64,000 nucleotides of DNA from Breviolum minutum Mf 1.05b.01 (GCA_000507305.1 DF239897.1:1-64000); one strand, 5' to 3'. Shown: positions 30,714 through 43,123, counted from the stretch's first letter. Program-made: numbers and translations. Notes: generated by a model not told the origin, from the letters alone.

Positions 30714-31206
30714 ATCGAACGGGGGACGCCATTTACATCAGGTAATTGTAGCAATTGGGACGCCTGTTTTGAGTGTTTCATGCGTTTTTGTGTTTGTCTC
30801 ATTGTCATAGGGAACATGCCAATATAAAGGACCCTTGAACACCAATGTTTGGATTTGATGTTGCCTTAAATGGGCTTCATCACTGTGTATCTGAAAGGCG
30901 TGTCTCAGCCATCAAAAGGTTCATCTATATATTTGCATTAGTTCAAAAGGCAAACAAAATTCACAACTAGAACTCTCCGAGATTGAAGGTTTTTTTGGGT
31001 TTCTGAAGATTCCAGAAAATCAATCTGATTTTTTGTTTTTTGTCTGATTTGTTTGTTTTTTGACATATACCGTGTCGAAATAGAGTCAATTTTTTTTAAG
31101 TGGCATTTTCCCTGAACAACACCCGAACACGGCGATACTTTGCATATCACATGTTTTGATTTCCCTGAGATGGTGATAGGCTTTGTTTTTTTCGTGGGAT
31201 GTTTGT

Positions 31207-31401
31207 ATGCACTGCATTGTCACATTGAGGTTGAATGAAGCAGCATTGTTTGTGAGAAAGCCGAAGGAAAACCATGCAGAACATTTTGAGTTTGACTTGC
31301 AAGAACTCAAGCAATTGCAACAAGTAGAGCGTTTTCAAAAAGTTTCTTGCCGAATCATGGGGGGATCTCAACAAAAAACTGGTGAAAACTGGAGATCCTA
31401 G
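31207..31401 (+). CDS. candidate ORF/exon, charged helical, 64 aa
   Basis: From ATG 31207 the frame reads TLRLNEAALFVRKPKENHAE, HFEFDLQELKQLQQVERFQK then SCRIMGGSQQKTGENWRS and TAG. The middle looks like an amphipathic or coiled-coil helix. An acceptor (TTGAG) just upstream of RLNEAALF makes an internal exon possible, and the frame is open back to 31183. No family is identified. Competing minus-strand frames are less balanced. Confidence 0.4.
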   Translation: MHCIVTLRLNEAALFVRKPKENHAEHFEFDLQELKQLQQVERFQKVSCRIMGGSQQKTGENWRS

Positions 31402-31749
31402 ATATATTTTTTCGAACCCCTCCTTTTTTTTAAGGGCGAAGAGTCGTTGATTCTTAGGGTGAATTTTTCAATCTTCAAAAAAAAAGAGGTCCTTCGAAGC
31501 CACCCTTCAACTTCCTGGAAAAGCCTGGGAAATCCGGTTTGGCCGAAACACCGGACCACCTATTGAACAAAATAAAACTAATCAGGGAGTTAACATCCTG
31601 AACGTTGTACGTTCCAATGATTTTGGTGGGCCTTAGGCCTTAGGTGTGTTTTTGTTGTTCCAAGGTGTTTTACCAACTTGAATTTCAAGTTTTGAGGTCT
31701 CCCTCTCATATGGAGGAATGATATCATTGATACTATAGTCACTAGTCCT

Positions 31750-32067
31750 TTGACCATGTGTTTTGAGGTCTACGGAAAAAGGCCGAACTTCCTCTTTGAA
31801 ACATCCGACCAGCAGGCCTTCAGAGCATCACTGCCAGATTTGGGGCTTACATCCGATTGGTACAAGCCGCTCAGATACGAAGGAAACCCGATACAGTGGA
31901 GGGGCTACAGCAACAAATCCCCTCAAGGATGTGTAACGTCAGCTCTAGGCTATAGATTTATGGACTTGCATGATGGCTTGAACAAATATGGTAGTGGTTT
32001 GAGTATGCAATTGACTTTGAACTATCTGGTGAACTCGAACCTGCAACACCTAACCCTTTGGCCTTGA
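31750..32067 (+). CDS. candidate exon, unknown product
   Basis: Open for 105 codons. The best part reads NFLFETSDQQAFRASLPDLG, LTSDWYKPLRYEGNPIQWRG and YSNKSPQGCVTSALGYRFMD, with aromatic and Gly-rich content typical of a globular domain. It lies between TATAG/CACTAG acceptors and a TGA at 32065. GC content exceeds its flanks. A second open block follows at 32136. No family is recognised. Confidence 0.4.
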   Translation: MTMCFEVYGKRPNFLFETSDQQAFRASLPDLGLTSDWYKPLRYEGNPIQWRGYSNKSPQGCVTSALGYRFMDLHDGLNKYGSGLSMQLTLNYLVNSNLQHLTLWP

Positions 32068-32135
32068 AAACAGTTTTTGATGATCTGCCCGCACTTCAGG
32101 TCAAAGAAAGAGGTGAAAAAATGGTTGCTTTATGA

Positions 32136-32485
32136 TTGGTGGCAAATCTGGAGCCAGAATGTAACAGCGAAGCAAAAGCTGGCGGAAAAAAAACGGTTCC
32201 CTTGAGATGGGAAGGGTCGCAACGAAAGCATATTTTGGTAGAGAAAAGCACACAAACACACACATTGAGAGATAGAAATTTGGCTTCAAAAGGGGAATGT
32301 GTTTTTTTGGGGGGATTTTGTTTTACCCTAAAATTGATGAGCATGTTGACCAGAAAATATGCTCCGATGCCGGGCCTCGGTGTTATGGTGGTATGTGTTC
32401 CAGGCTGTAGGAACAGTAGATTCGGCGCAATTCTAAAGTGTGGTGGTGGTAATTCAAGATCGATCATTAATTTCAATGAACATGT
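32136..32485 (+). CDS. candidate exon, basic, unknown product
   Basis: The frame reads NLEPECNSEAKAGGKKTVPL, RWEGSQRKHILVEKSTQTHT then LTRKYAPMPGLGVMVVCVPG, and continues open through the P4 element that starts at 32486. The end is therefore not native. The minus strand is open for 133 codons over the same region, so strand is uncertain. It may belong with the preceding exon. Confidence 0.3.
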
Positions 32486-32585
32486 GGGTGTTTCCAAAAA
32501 TAGGGGTACCCCAAAATGGATGGTTTATAATGGAAAACCCTATTCAAATGGATGATTTGGGGATACCATTATTTTTGAAAACACC
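32486..32585. mobile_element. P4 miniature transposon with CATGT duplication
   Basis: Begins GGGTGTTTCCAAAAATAGGG and ends ATTATTTTTGAAAACACC; the arms pair over most of their length (GGTACCCC..GGGGATACC inside). It is flanked by CATGT on both sides. Three further copies are at 54.9, 58.5 and 60.2 kb. Confidence 0.85.
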
Positions 32586-32599
32586 CATGTATGGTTGAA

Positions 32600-34080
32600 T
32601 AGAGTTGTTGAACCATCTATGTCATCGTCGACATCATCATGCATCTTATCAGGCCTTGCCAGTGGCCATGTCTGCTTTCTTGGCACCATGTCAGGCCTGG
32701 ATTTTTCGTTGATGTGAGTCAGCTACATGGATGTTTTTGTTGGGATTCTGGATTCGATGTTTTCTTTCCAGGTGAGTGAATTTGTCGGATTTTGTTTGCT
32801 GTTTGCTCAATTCCAAAGAGTTGGTTTTCAGGGAAATTTTTGTCGTTTTTTGGGTGGTTTTTTGAAGGTTGGTGGTTCAGAATGATTCCTACGCACGCAG
32901 TGGTGCTTGAAAAAACGTTTGGGTGAATTGGATGATTCGGAAATGATGGCAGAAATGTCTTTGTCTATAGCTAAGATGGTAGCTAGCAAGGTCGGGCAAC
33001 ATGAGCCACAAAGTTTAGGCTGATCTGTGAAATAATTTGTTTTGGAATCTGAACTTATCACATTTGATAAGCTATTTTCATGTCAAGGGGCAGGCTCAAA
33101 TCTCTCCCACCTACAACTGTTAAGCCTTGTCCTTTTTTGGGGTCCGTTTTCCACTCCAAACTGCCAAGGCTGTTGATGCCAGGATTGGTGTGGAGTCGGT
33201 GTTTTCCGAGGAAGTGGAGAAACAGGGATCTCAGCAATCTGAGCAACCAATAGCCAGATGCTGAATGTAACAATGTATTGTGTATTAAGATGTATGAAAA
33301 GCGTACATTTCACCCCCCAAAACCCACTTACTTTTGTAGGACCGTACTGGATATATGTAGTCGATGTAGTATATTTTGAAGGAGGTAGAGATAGGGCAAC
33401 TCTCCTGGAGTTCAAGGTTTTTTTGTTGAATTTGGTTACGGCCGCAATTCTGATTGGTGCTGAAACCTGTTTGAATAATCCCTCGGGTTAGTGATCAGTA
33501 GCGAGTATATGTGGGTGGTAAGTGTCCCCCAAAAAAGTTTTTGCCCCCAGCTGTGATAATTTAACATATCACATATCCCACGTATGATGAACAACATATC
33601 CACAGTCACCTCAAGTTGACATCGGTATGAAAGGGTCTTGGAGAAATATACGCAAAGAAGTGGTTTCAGTAGGGAATTCCCTCGAAAAGCACTTTGGAGC
33701 TTATCCTGGTGAAGTTTTTGTGAAATATTCCTGTGCTCACTTGGTGGTATCAAACATGCTTTGTTGATTTGCATTACTTTTCATGAGAAGTTCATCCAAT
33801 TTTGAAGAGAATATTCTTGAATTGGATGGCTCAGTTGTTGTTGGCATGTTTTTGTTCGATGTGAAGAGTCGGTACGGTTTCATGTTGCAGTTTTTGACTA
33901 CTGACCTAACTTGGTTGTGTTTTGCTCAAATATCCCCAAACAAGTACTTAAGCAGTAAGCAGTTTGCAAAAGTATATGATATATGGATTTAGCAAATTAT
34001 TCTTCCAGCAATTTCGGGGTTAGTGCAAGGTTGTGTGACCCAGCATACATACTATGTACATGACGCCTGCGTTTCCGTGC
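32600..34080. other. no well supported gene
   Basis: Frames at 33258-33491 (+, with a hydrophobic segment) and 33083-33415 (-) are open but lack boundaries. A frame at 34088-34387 (+) starts MPFPYAVSKHMTTLQSIPED and stops at TAA; it could be a terminal exon but I have no other support. Confidence 0.4.
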
Positions 34081-34700
34081 ACCCAGAATGCCTTTCCCTT
34101 ACGCAGTATCAAAGCACATGACGACTCTTCAAAGCATTCCCGAGGACGTTTTTCCGATCAAATCTTTCGAAACTGCAACAGGCCAAAAAAGAGCGCAATT
34201 GCTACCAAAACGGGTATTACCCCTCCAATTTCAAACCTCCAACAGTCAACCATTGACATGGCAGCAAGTTTCACATGGTTGCAAGGACAACAGAACCAAT
34301 GTATTTGCTGCGACTGGCTGTAGCCTCAGCCTTCAGGGAGACCGTTTTAGTATATGTTTGGGTGATAAAGGTGGCATTCAGAAGTAAATTGAAGATCAAT
34401 AGTTTGATTGCAATGGTTTGTATTTAGCATGTTTACATGGTTGCGGTCGGTCCTTCTTTTTTTTGCACACTAAACCTGTATTGGGCAAATCAACTATCTA
34501 CACATGCATAGCGCCTCCTTTTTTTTGGGAGGACATATTTTCTGAGCCACATTAGAATGTTTGGTGGGATCAGAAATCCAACAGGGTAGTGTCTCAATTT
34601 TTGGGACACCCACCCCCCGGTGCACAAGGAATCAAATCAAACCTGGTTGGAAATTACAGTGCAGCATGAATAAACATCACCTTGACAAGTATTTTGAAGC

Positions 34701-35019
34701 ATGGCACAGATTGGCACAGCTTTGAAGCTATCCACTCAATCTTTTCTAGGTGGTGGTTTCAAATATTTTTTATTTTTATCCCTAGTTGGGGAAGATTCCC
34801 ATGTTGACTAATATTTTTCAAGGGGGTTGAAACCACCAACTAGTTTTGATGGGCCTTGTTTGGCCTGCTCTTGTTGTTGGAGAAGCTGAACTTAGGGTCT
34901 TGCGACGATGTTTCATGAAGACAGTACCACAAGATCTCACAAGGGTGTTTACAAGATTTCTTTTTCTTCACTTCACATCACTTCACCACCCTTCAAGCCT
35001 CAGTGTATGCACCTTGTAA
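34701..35019 (+). CDS. complete small gene split by an introner, 74 aa
   Basis: Exon 1 is 34701-34749, the INT element 34750-34843 is the intron, and exon 2 is 34844-35019. The ATG at 34701 is the first after an in-frame TGA (34695-34697). Splicing at phase 1 (CTA G|TT) gives 75 codons ending in TAA. The product starts MAQIGTALKLSTQSFL, then VLMGLVWPALVVGEAELRVL: a likely signal peptide or anchor whose hydrophobic core spans the junction. It continues KTVPQDLTRVFTRFLFLHF and a Ser/His-rich end. Without splicing, the frame stops within the element. No family is known. It is small, so chance cannot be dismissed. Confidence 0.45.
34750..34843 (+). mobile_element. INT introner-like element, 94 bp
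   Basis: GTGGTGGTTTCAAATATTTT to GGGTTGAAACCACCAACTAG. The preceding exon ends TTCTAG and the element ends ACTAG, again the CTAG duplication pattern. Confidence 0.8.
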
Positions 35020-35655
35020 TGAACTTTCCTTTAACCAAACTGTTCTTTACTGATTTAAAGAATCCCACTCTTCACTACAGTCATGTTTGACATATTGTTG
35101 ATGATTCAGAAATCCGGCGGTCAACCGGTTGATATTTTTTCAATCTCCTATTCTTTGAAGGGTTTCTAATGATTCTAATACATGTCAGGTGGTTTTCTCA
35201 CCGGATTTCTGATTTTCTCGCCGGATTTCGTTTTTTTTTAAAGCAGTTGTTCAGAATTTCTTCATCCTCAATTTTCCCAGAAAAAAAATCATGCAGGTGG
35301 CTTTCGAGGCCTTCCAAAGTTTGACCGGAAGTTGAACGTGATTTTTTTAATTCATCATTCCAAGCCATGTTTTTGTTATGTTTCTATGTCCTCAAAGTCC
35401 CAGTTGTTGTTCATTAGACATTGTTGTCTCAAATTTCAACATGTTTGTTGCTTCTCACAGGGTCTCGTGCAATGCGACCTCACCTGAACAAAAGACTTAT
35501 AAAAGAAGGTAGGTTAGTCAGGGAATCATTTTAGAGGGCCTCCCCCTAAGCACTAGAGTTTTGTGAGATATGGTGAAACCAAACTGGATTTGTTGAAGTA
35601 TTTAAGCCAGGTATTGCGTCTTCAAGATTCAACCTGACACAAGCATCACCATTAG
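35020..35655. other. no supported gene
   Basis: Contains GGATTTCTGATTTTCTCGCC / GGATTTCG direct repeats near 35200 and short frames only. Confidence 0.45.
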
Positions 35656-35865
35656 TTGAGAAGAAACGCCTTGATTGTTGCGCTGCCTGATCAAGCCTTT
35701 GACGAAGATAAGTGCTGCCATCAAAATGTATCGCTCTACGAAAAGGATGCTGAGAAGATATTCCTTAAGGGTCTCCAGTCAAAAATTTGCGAGCGGAATT
35801 TACAGGTCCAGCTCTATCAACTGCGCGCATCTTCGGAGAAACCACCATTTGTGGTGGAATTGGAG
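35656..35865 (+). CDS. well-bounded internal exon, 70 codons
   Basis: It lies between ACCATTAG and a GAG|GTGGGT donor, both phase 0. It reads LRRNALIVALPDQAFDEDKC, CHQNVSLYEKDAEKIFLKGL and CERNLQVQLYQLRASSEKPP. Acidic, basic and hydrophobic residues are evenly mixed, codon use is GC-richer than the flanks, and the other frames are less protein-like. No domain is recognised. The exon continues open after the donor to 35889. Confidence 0.5.
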
Positions 35866-36739
35866 GTGGGTGAAATCTTGAAATTTTGATGGGGGATGAC
35901 ACATTGGATGCCGGAAGGGTGGTGGCTCAAGATAGAATTTGAGGAGCTCTGAAGTTACGTACTGTAAAAATATTTGGACATGTTGTGGATGAAGAGGATC
36001 ATGTAAGTTACATCTTCGTATTCATATGTGACTCTCGGTTTTTTTACGTGTGGTATGTCAGGTATGTTTAATGTATAACGTTTCTTTTATTTTTGCAAAC
36101 TCACCCGAACTCACATTAAATGTATTTTTACTACAGGAAACCAACTCCAAGAAAGGTTTGGCTTCTTGAATTATGATCACGTTTACTATCAGATATAAGA
36201 GAATAGATCCAACGACACAAGGAGTTTAAGTTTTCTTTTGTTTTCCCACACTAAAAAACTGAAACAGTTTTCTTATGGGATCTACCCGTACCATCCAACG
36301 TACGTGGCATTTTTGAAGTTCGAAAAAAAAGTCGGGATGAGCCATCCTGTGGGTGTTGGATCCAAGTTTTAAGACCCCCCAAAAATTGACATGGAAGTAT
36401 ACTTCCCAAAATTTTCCCCAAAATCCCTAGCATAATTTGAATCCGGAGGTTAGTTACCTGGCTACGTTACCTTCACCTTCCCCCCAAACCTCCGAAACCT
36501 GCCACCAAAGAAGCAACTTGTGCAACTGGCCGTTTTCGCTATCGCGCTAGGCCAGACTTCAATCCCTCTGCGTTGTTTCAACTCCACCTAGTGAGGTGAC
36601 TGCGGATTCGGGTTTGGGTTCGGTGGACCCCTGGGAGTTGTTGGACTGGGACTGGTGGATCAGTGGCCCTTCATGGCGACCGTTTTCAACGGTATGGTTT
36701 TTTGGTAACAGAGATAGAATAGAGATAGATAATTCATAG

Positions 36740-36803
36740 GTGGTGGTTTCAAAGATTTTTTATTTTCACCTCTATTACTTACCAATTTGAAACCACCAAC
36801 TAG
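36740..36803 (+). mobile_element. INT element, short 64-bp copy
   Basis: GTGGTGGTTTCAAAGATTTT to ATTTGAAACCACCAACTAG, with the central ACTTGGGGAAATGATCC part missing. The ends are intact. No coding sequence adjoins it, so it is probably in an intron or between genes. Confidence 0.75.
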
Positions 36804-36867
36804 TAATTTTATTTTTATTAGGCAACGGTGTGAGGTGATTTGGTGAGGGATTTACAGCCAAACAATT

Positions 36868-36948
36868 ATGGCCTTATTAAACCCGTATTTCTGAGGGGGG
36901 TATATCTGTTGCGGGAGGGGGGGGGTAGGTTGACCACCCATGAAGCAA
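36868..36948 (+). repeat. P5 dispersed repeat, copy 3
   Basis: GGCCTTATTAAACCCGTATT, a G-run of nine, and GGTAGGTTGACCACCCAT match the 22.4-kb copy in order. Confidence 0.6.
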
Positions 36949-37181
36949 TACAAAGTGTAGTTTAGTGACGGCAAAGTGCTTGAAGTATCAATTTGGGTTG
37001 GTGAACTGTTTCTTTTTGTTTGCCCATAAAGGATGGAACAAAAAAAAATAATATATATATATATATACTCACTGTAGAACCAACTTTGCTATAGATGATC
37101 TATACTAAGTTAACATGAATTGTATATCCTTTATGTATGATGTATATATGTATATATTTATATGTATATGATATATCTTAG

Positions 37182-37380
37182 GCAAAAACTTTCTGTTTTG
37201 CTTTACAATTTTACATTGGGTTTATTTGAATCCGAGACTTGGGAAGATGAGCCAAGCACTGGTGGTTCCAATTTCAGATCCTACCCGCTATGGCCCTTCG
37301 AACCTTCCTTGTTTGGAGACCGTTTTTTGGAGATGAGTCAGTGGGGTTTCAAAATCACATACTCTCTTGGAAAACAATGA
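37182..37380 (+). CDS. candidate terminal exon, acidic
   Basis: The acceptor ATATATCTTAG precedes a frame that reads TLGLFESETWEDEPSTGGSN, FRSYPLWPFEPSLFGDRFLE then MSQWGFKITYSLGKQ and stops at TGA. It is rich in Trp, Glu and Phe and clearly different from the (AT)n DNA on both sides. Entry is phase 2. Product unknown. Confidence 0.4.
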
Positions 37381-38150
37381 TATATGTATAATCCTTATTT
37401 ATATATACTGTATTTGTTCATTTAAATTTACATACACATATACTGTTTATAAAACTGCAATGTTCCTTTTCGGGACTATCCCAGAAGGGTCTACCTTCAG
37501 CTTTGGATGTGTATGGGCTACCGAAAGCTCAGGACGGAAAGCTTGACGTGGAATACGGGTGGTATTACAGTCCTAACCCCTCATAGTGCATGAAACAACA
37601 CCATTTCATCATGTTTTCTGAACTTTGCCTTCTCCCAAGATCGAAAGCCATAACTTAATAACAGGTTGAAAGAAAAACTTTAAGCAACGGCGAATTTCCT
37701 TCTCGAATTTTGTTGTTGTTCGCCTTGCCCCACTAGATCTTAAAGATGGATGCATTAGGTTGATTCATCTTCTATTCAAGATTACTGTAAGATGTAGCCA
37801 AAGGACTGAGTCAGTCTGAGTCAGTCTGCAGCTCCGTCCATCATTTGCGTGATAACGCACTAGAAGATCCCCTACCACAACCAAAAATCAATCAAACAAT
37901 CAAACCTAGAAAGAAAAATACATCAAACAAACCAACAAAACATCACTTCCCATGTTTCCGCACCCCCAACTGGGGTCCCCACTTCCTCCATTTTGACATC
38001 CCAAATGGTTCAATGCCGGCCGCAACCAGGCTCTTTGTTTAACAAGTCCATTACGTCCCAGTCTTCTGAAGCGCTTCCCTAGGCGGTTCAAACCGGTGGG
38101 GATGGTAGGTTGGTTGGTTCCGTGAACCTACGTGAACCCCCCGGAAACTA
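37381..38150. other. no supported gene
   Basis: Short frames only. A CA-rich patch at 37845-38040 gives an open, Asn/Thr/Lys-rich frame that I attribute to composition. Confidence 0.45.
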
Positions 38151-38318
38151 GTTGAAATGGTGAAATCCAACCATTTCCAATGTAAAGATTTGATTCATCA
38201 TTCATCATCCAATTGAAACTAGTATGAGACAACACCCACCATCTGTGGGTACATTGGCCAAAGCATCATTTTTGGTATGTTAGTTTTTGGGGGTGTATGA
38301 GTTAATGTATGCTTACCA
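38151..38318 (+). repeat. R10 dispersed repeat, copy 1
   Basis: Nearly identical to 43654-43815 (GTTGAAATGGTGAAATCCAA, CAACACCCACCATCTG, GCATCATTTTTGGTATGTTA), except for a short CATTCAT duplication here. Both copies are followed by a degenerate INT element, so a larger unit was copied. Confidence 0.85.
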
Positions 38319-38444
38319 GACCCGCTGGCAACTCAAATATATTTTTTCATGTTCACCCCCTAAAATTGAGGAAAAAAAACTGTTTTCCCATCTTGAGGCT
38401 TTCGTATTTTTCACATGGGATGGTTGAAACCACCAACTATATAG
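38319..38444 (+). mobile_element. INT element, degenerate, after R10
   Basis: The right arm is clear (GATGGTTGAAACCACCAACT, then ATATAG). The left arm is eroded to CTGGCAACTCAAATATATTT. An inner CACCCCC..GAGG segment is retained. Confidence 0.55.
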
Positions 38445-39511
38445 AAGGAGATTGCATTTTTTTGGGGGGTTGCCCATATTTCTTGTGGGGTTTTTCACAA
38501 CCCGTGGCATCGAAGAGTATAAGTTCCAAGCAAGTATGAATAAATGGGTATAAAAATTGTTGAAGCAGATAGAATAAACGATCGAATTATAATGGAATGT
38601 TCCAACTACTCGATGTTCACAAGACAAAAATCATTCCTTTACTTAGATCAACATTTTCGTGTGGAGTGGAAAGCCTAAGATTGTGATAGAGTGAGTGTGA
38701 AGTAGCTACGAATCAACCTAAGAAAACCTAACCAAACTGGAAGTCCATGGAAGTCCTACAAGACTGGGAGAATCCAAAACACCCCATAGATTTGACAACT
38801 TTTTGCTCGAGATATTCGGGTGAACTTAAAGCTGACCTCACTTGATATCACACCAGTCGATGGAACCCACCCAGTAGAGGAGTAGTAGAGTATAGTAAGA
38901 AATCTGTTTGCTAGGCAATAAAAAAAACACGACAATTTGGGTTTGTGATACTGTATGTACTCAACATTACTCAACCATTGGCCCAGTCTTAACAGCAAGA
39001 GATGCTTTATAGCTCCTGGAGGGAGAATATGCTTAGACAAAACATCCTGAGCCTGAAACATCCTGAAACTATGAAACATCAGCAGAATCGCAAAGGGCTC
39101 TTAAAACGATGGAAAATTTCAGGTCCTCTCCGGTGGAAGTTGTGCAGAGCCTCGCAACCCTATTGAGGTCGAAGTGGAGTGACGGAAGGAGTGACTGACA
39201 TGTTAAGTACCTTCAACATTTCATTTTTCACAATCTGAAAAGGACGGGAACATAAAGAAAATTTATCTACACCTTAGGATTCTTTTGGAAATTTCACAAA
39301 GAAATCTCTGAATTTATTTACTCAAATCTAGTAATTTGTGGACATGGTGGCCACGAAAATCCAACAAAACCTGCATCTGCCATTGTGATGAAATGGAGTT
39401 AATTATATACAATTATTTACAACGCAGCTATTTTGTCAGCTTACTCTTTGGAGAGGTGAGATTCACATTAGATCATCAGATTAACGATGTTCAGTTTGGT
39501 GGGATGTTTAG
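38445..39511. other. no well supported gene
   Basis: A 107-codon minus-strand frame (38756-39079) and a short + block at about 39121-39178 (VLSGGSCAEPRNPIEVEVE) are open, but neither has adequate support. Confidence 0.4.
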
Positions 39512-39718
39512 TTCCACGACGATGTCCTCATTTTATCAAAAACAATGGAGACCTTCGGCCATGGACATATTGAGTGGACATACACGACTTCACAGTATGC
39601 AAGACAGATCATGCTGCTACCTGAGGATCCCATGAAGATTTACCAACATGCGACCGTCATGACTGAGATAGTAGTCTACCCTTTGGATCGCCAAAGATTT
39701 AACATTGATCAACCAAAG
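39512..39718 (+). CDS. well-bounded internal exon, 69 codons
   Basis: It lies between TGTTTAG and an AAG|GTAAAG donor, phase 0 on both sides. It reads HDDVLILSKTMETFGHGHIE, WTYTTSQYARQIMLLPEDPM then KIYQHATVMTEIVVYPLDRQ. Balanced composition, few alternative frames. It reads through the donor to TAA at 39751 if unspliced. No family is recognised. Confidence 0.45.
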
Positions 39719-39759
39719 GTAAAGAAGGACATCAGCGACATCAGGAAGTAAACTTAGGA

Positions 39760-42746
39760 ATTATGTTATACTTCTGGATGATATAACGACATGATACCAA
39801 GTGGTTTAATGAGGGAAGTCCCTTGATTTTGGGGAAATCCAGGTTGGCAAATCATTTCAATTCACCCCTTGTAAAATGTCATCAAATGATGAGGAAGATG
39901 CTGTGAAGCGTCTTCAGATTTGACATAGCAAGCACAGTACACCTCTACCAAGAGATAGTACCCCACATCCAATGAAAAAAAGGAACGGCACATTGCACAA
40001 TCACCGTGTTTTTTGTTGGCACAAACGTCTTTAGTCATTTGCTTGGATAAATTGTAAGGTGAAATGTTGCGATCTTTCTCTTAACTGTTTGCAATACTCC
40101 TTTTAATCACCATTTTGGGGAACACGTTTCACATGTTCCACTCTGAAACAACCCACACCCCGCGCTACCAGGGAGTTTACCGAGCCGGTTGGGGGCCTCT
40201 CAGAAAAGTCATAAAACTCGCTTATGGAGATTTGAGTCTCCCAAAATGATGAAACATCAATTCTATAGGGGTGTAGCTAGCAGGCCAGCAGATCTAGCAG
40301 ACAGAACTTGATTTAGTCAACCCGTTAATTACATGTTTTTTTTACTTTCGCGTATCGATTGAATATTCACCTTGAATATTCGAGGTACCTTGAAAAGGTC
40401 TTGGACATATCAATTTTTCATTGGAAAAAACTGTTTCAAAGGAAAGTTCTTTCAGCACGTTTCAACTCTGGGTTGACAATCGATGATTCGATGTTGGGTT
40501 TTTTGGAAGCGATTTAGGGAACTCATTGCTTGCATATAAGGCAGGTTTGCGAGGCCCCTTTCACTTTCCTGGAATCCAACAACATGTTGTTTGGTTTGTT
40601 GAGATTTGGTTCAAAGCCGGGCTGCTAGGCTCAGTTGTGCTACCTTTTGTGGTTTTCTTCGAGCCTTCAAACAAAGATGGTTGTCATACCCTGTCTTGAA
40701 CAATTTTACTACGTTATACACGAAATCAACTACGTTTCAAATTAATCTTCTCTTCAAACAAAAAGTTTAAGATCAACCTTGCAAGATTTGCATGTCACCC
40801 ATGGGATGTCTTCAGGGGTTGATGGATACTTGTGATTAAAAGAAGGTGGTTTCAATGTGAAACAAACATATGTATAGAAATAATGTGTTCTTGAGTGTTT
40901 CATTCTTTCAGGCCCATGGATTTTTCACCTTACCCAGATCACGTCATAGTGGGAGAATTCAGCTCACCATTTAAGCAGTATTATGCATGTGAAACAAGTA
41001 AGCAGATATAAGATCCAACCTCCCCTCCCGGACTGACAGTTGGAAGATATGATTTTCATTTGGGGGAAAAGGTACCTGTTTTCAGTGCCGCCAATTAGCA
41101 GTGAAGGTTTTATGTCAAATGAGCTCAGGTGTTGGATATACCGACAAGGGCACCATGGTTGTTTGGGGGTGGTGAATTCCTTGGTCATACACCCCTGATG
41201 TTTAAAATAGACCCTGAAAATAGGCCTTGCCCCAAAAAGAATGGATGGTCTTCCAACCATCATTTTTCAGGGTCGAGCCGTTAAACTTCCGGGGAGTAAG
41301 GATTATGAAATTGCCCATGGAAAGTCTCAAAGAGAACACCAGCATTCATTATAAGATGAGATGATTTTGTGGCCCCCAAAAAGTTGTTTTTGTTGGGTGA
41401 CCGGCTATGAAAGGAGCATCAGTTGACCGGCGCCTCATTTGACCGACCTTTTTCCTGCATGGTCCAAGGTGAAAACTACCCGTCAGGAGCTGCAAATTCT
41501 GGTTCCTCAGCCACCAACATGGGGTGAATCCATGGTGGGTTTCGAGAGGTTTTCTGTATCGAATCCATCCCCCAAAACAGCCTGCAGGAAATGCTCGGAT
41601 GATTTTTTTTTAAAGTCCCCAACTTGAGGAAAGCGGGGGAAAGATGGAGTTTCACCCAGAGGGTTTGGGATTTTTTGTTTGGTGGCGTTTTTGTTGGTGA
41701 TGTTTTTGGTGGTGATGGTGGTGGTTTAAGTACGTTATTGTAGTTTGCTAAACATGATGTGTTTTTTCGTCGTTTTCGCAATCTCTTTCCAAAGCCTGTC
41801 TGAATTATACTGTCTTCATGGTTTTCGGGATGCCGTTTGCTTGCCGCAGGACATCTGCCTTGTTTGTCCTTCTATGTTAGGGCCATTAAGAACATGTAGC
41901 CACATGGTGGGTTTCGCATCATCTCCAAACTGACATGGTGGTTATTGACAAGGTTGCATCATCCCAATACTCGAACAGTTTTTTTTTTGCAAACTGCCAG
42001 TTTTCAAGGTTTGTTGGTATATTCATTGCGGGATGTTGCATGTTTTAACCAGAGATTGAAATCTCACCATTCACTCCTTCAAAGATATTATCATAGAAGA
42101 GATGGGGAATTGAAAATTCATCGCTCGCCAACCTCAATCTATATTTCATAGTGTGTTTGTGGTGGCGTGTGATTGATGTCCATCAATACACCATCTTCAA
42201 CTATATTTTCACTAGCTAAGGACATGATATGGTGCACATATGGCATATGTGTGTCGGTTGACGATAATTCTTGTTTGCAATTCACAAGTATCCCTGACAA
42301 GTATGGCTGCAACATCAAGGGAACCATTTTTTTTCATGCAACCATGTTGCCCTTTTTTAGTGGAGCAATTACATGACTTAGATGATATATACGTAGTTGG
42401 AAGAAGCTGACGCCTTTGATACACGGTCCAGAGAAGGGTATCACACTGAGGTTGTTTCCAGATTATTCACCTTCCACATGTTCATTTCAGTTTCAAGGAG
42501 AACCCACATGATAATACACGTTTTTTTTTGTTTTCTCCCGAGGCCTTCAGTCGCCTATGTTTCTACATGCCTCCACAGAAGATGGCACAGGATTCTGTGG
42601 GTCCCAGGGAGCACTGGTGAAACCATCTACCTCACCCTCCCGCCTTGGGATATTATATGATGAGATCATGGAAGAGTTTCGTTTAGGAAGATTTCCTAGG
42701 AAATGCTGTAGCTGTAGGTGTCACACTGACCCATTTCACACTAAAA

Positions 42747-42748
<2 letters not shown>
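39760..42748. other. about 3 kb without a supported gene
   Basis: Frames of 60-101 codons occur on both strands (40964-41263 -, 41439-41627 +, 41476-41781 -, 42397-42660 +). The 41.4-41.8 kb block is open on both strands and cannot be assigned. A partial P3-like right end is near 41270-41290. Confidence 0.4.

Positions 42749-42785
<37 letters not shown>
42749..42785. repeat. (GT)n microsatellite
   Basis: Uninterrupted GT dinucleotides (about 18 units); gives Cys-Val or His-Thr runs in open frames that are not credible. Confidence 0.95.
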
Positions 42786-42787
<2 letters not shown>

Positions 42788-43123
42788 GGCAGTGCAGCTG
42801 TCATGATGATTCAATGTTTCTTGTGTATTTACATGATTGAAATTGAGCATCATACACAACAAGTCGTTTATGTGGCAAGAACTTAAAGCATCAGTTTTGG
42901 TATCGGTGCAAGTTGACATGTTTCATATTGGGTGCATTTTCTGTAGCCAAAGTGGCGTGATTCAGTGGTACATGGTTTCCCGAACCATGTTACTGTAGTC
43001 AGCCAATTGTTAATACACCCTGTCACTTCGTGATTTATTCCGTCTTATGGTTGCATCTTTCGAGCTTTGAGTCACTTTCATTTCCAAAGGGTGACTGGTA
43101 TCTCACGTTCTCTAAATTGAAGT

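Noticed and set aside
42557..42919. Cys-Val and His-Thr runs near 42.75 kb
   Set aside because: Translation of the (GT)n microsatellite.
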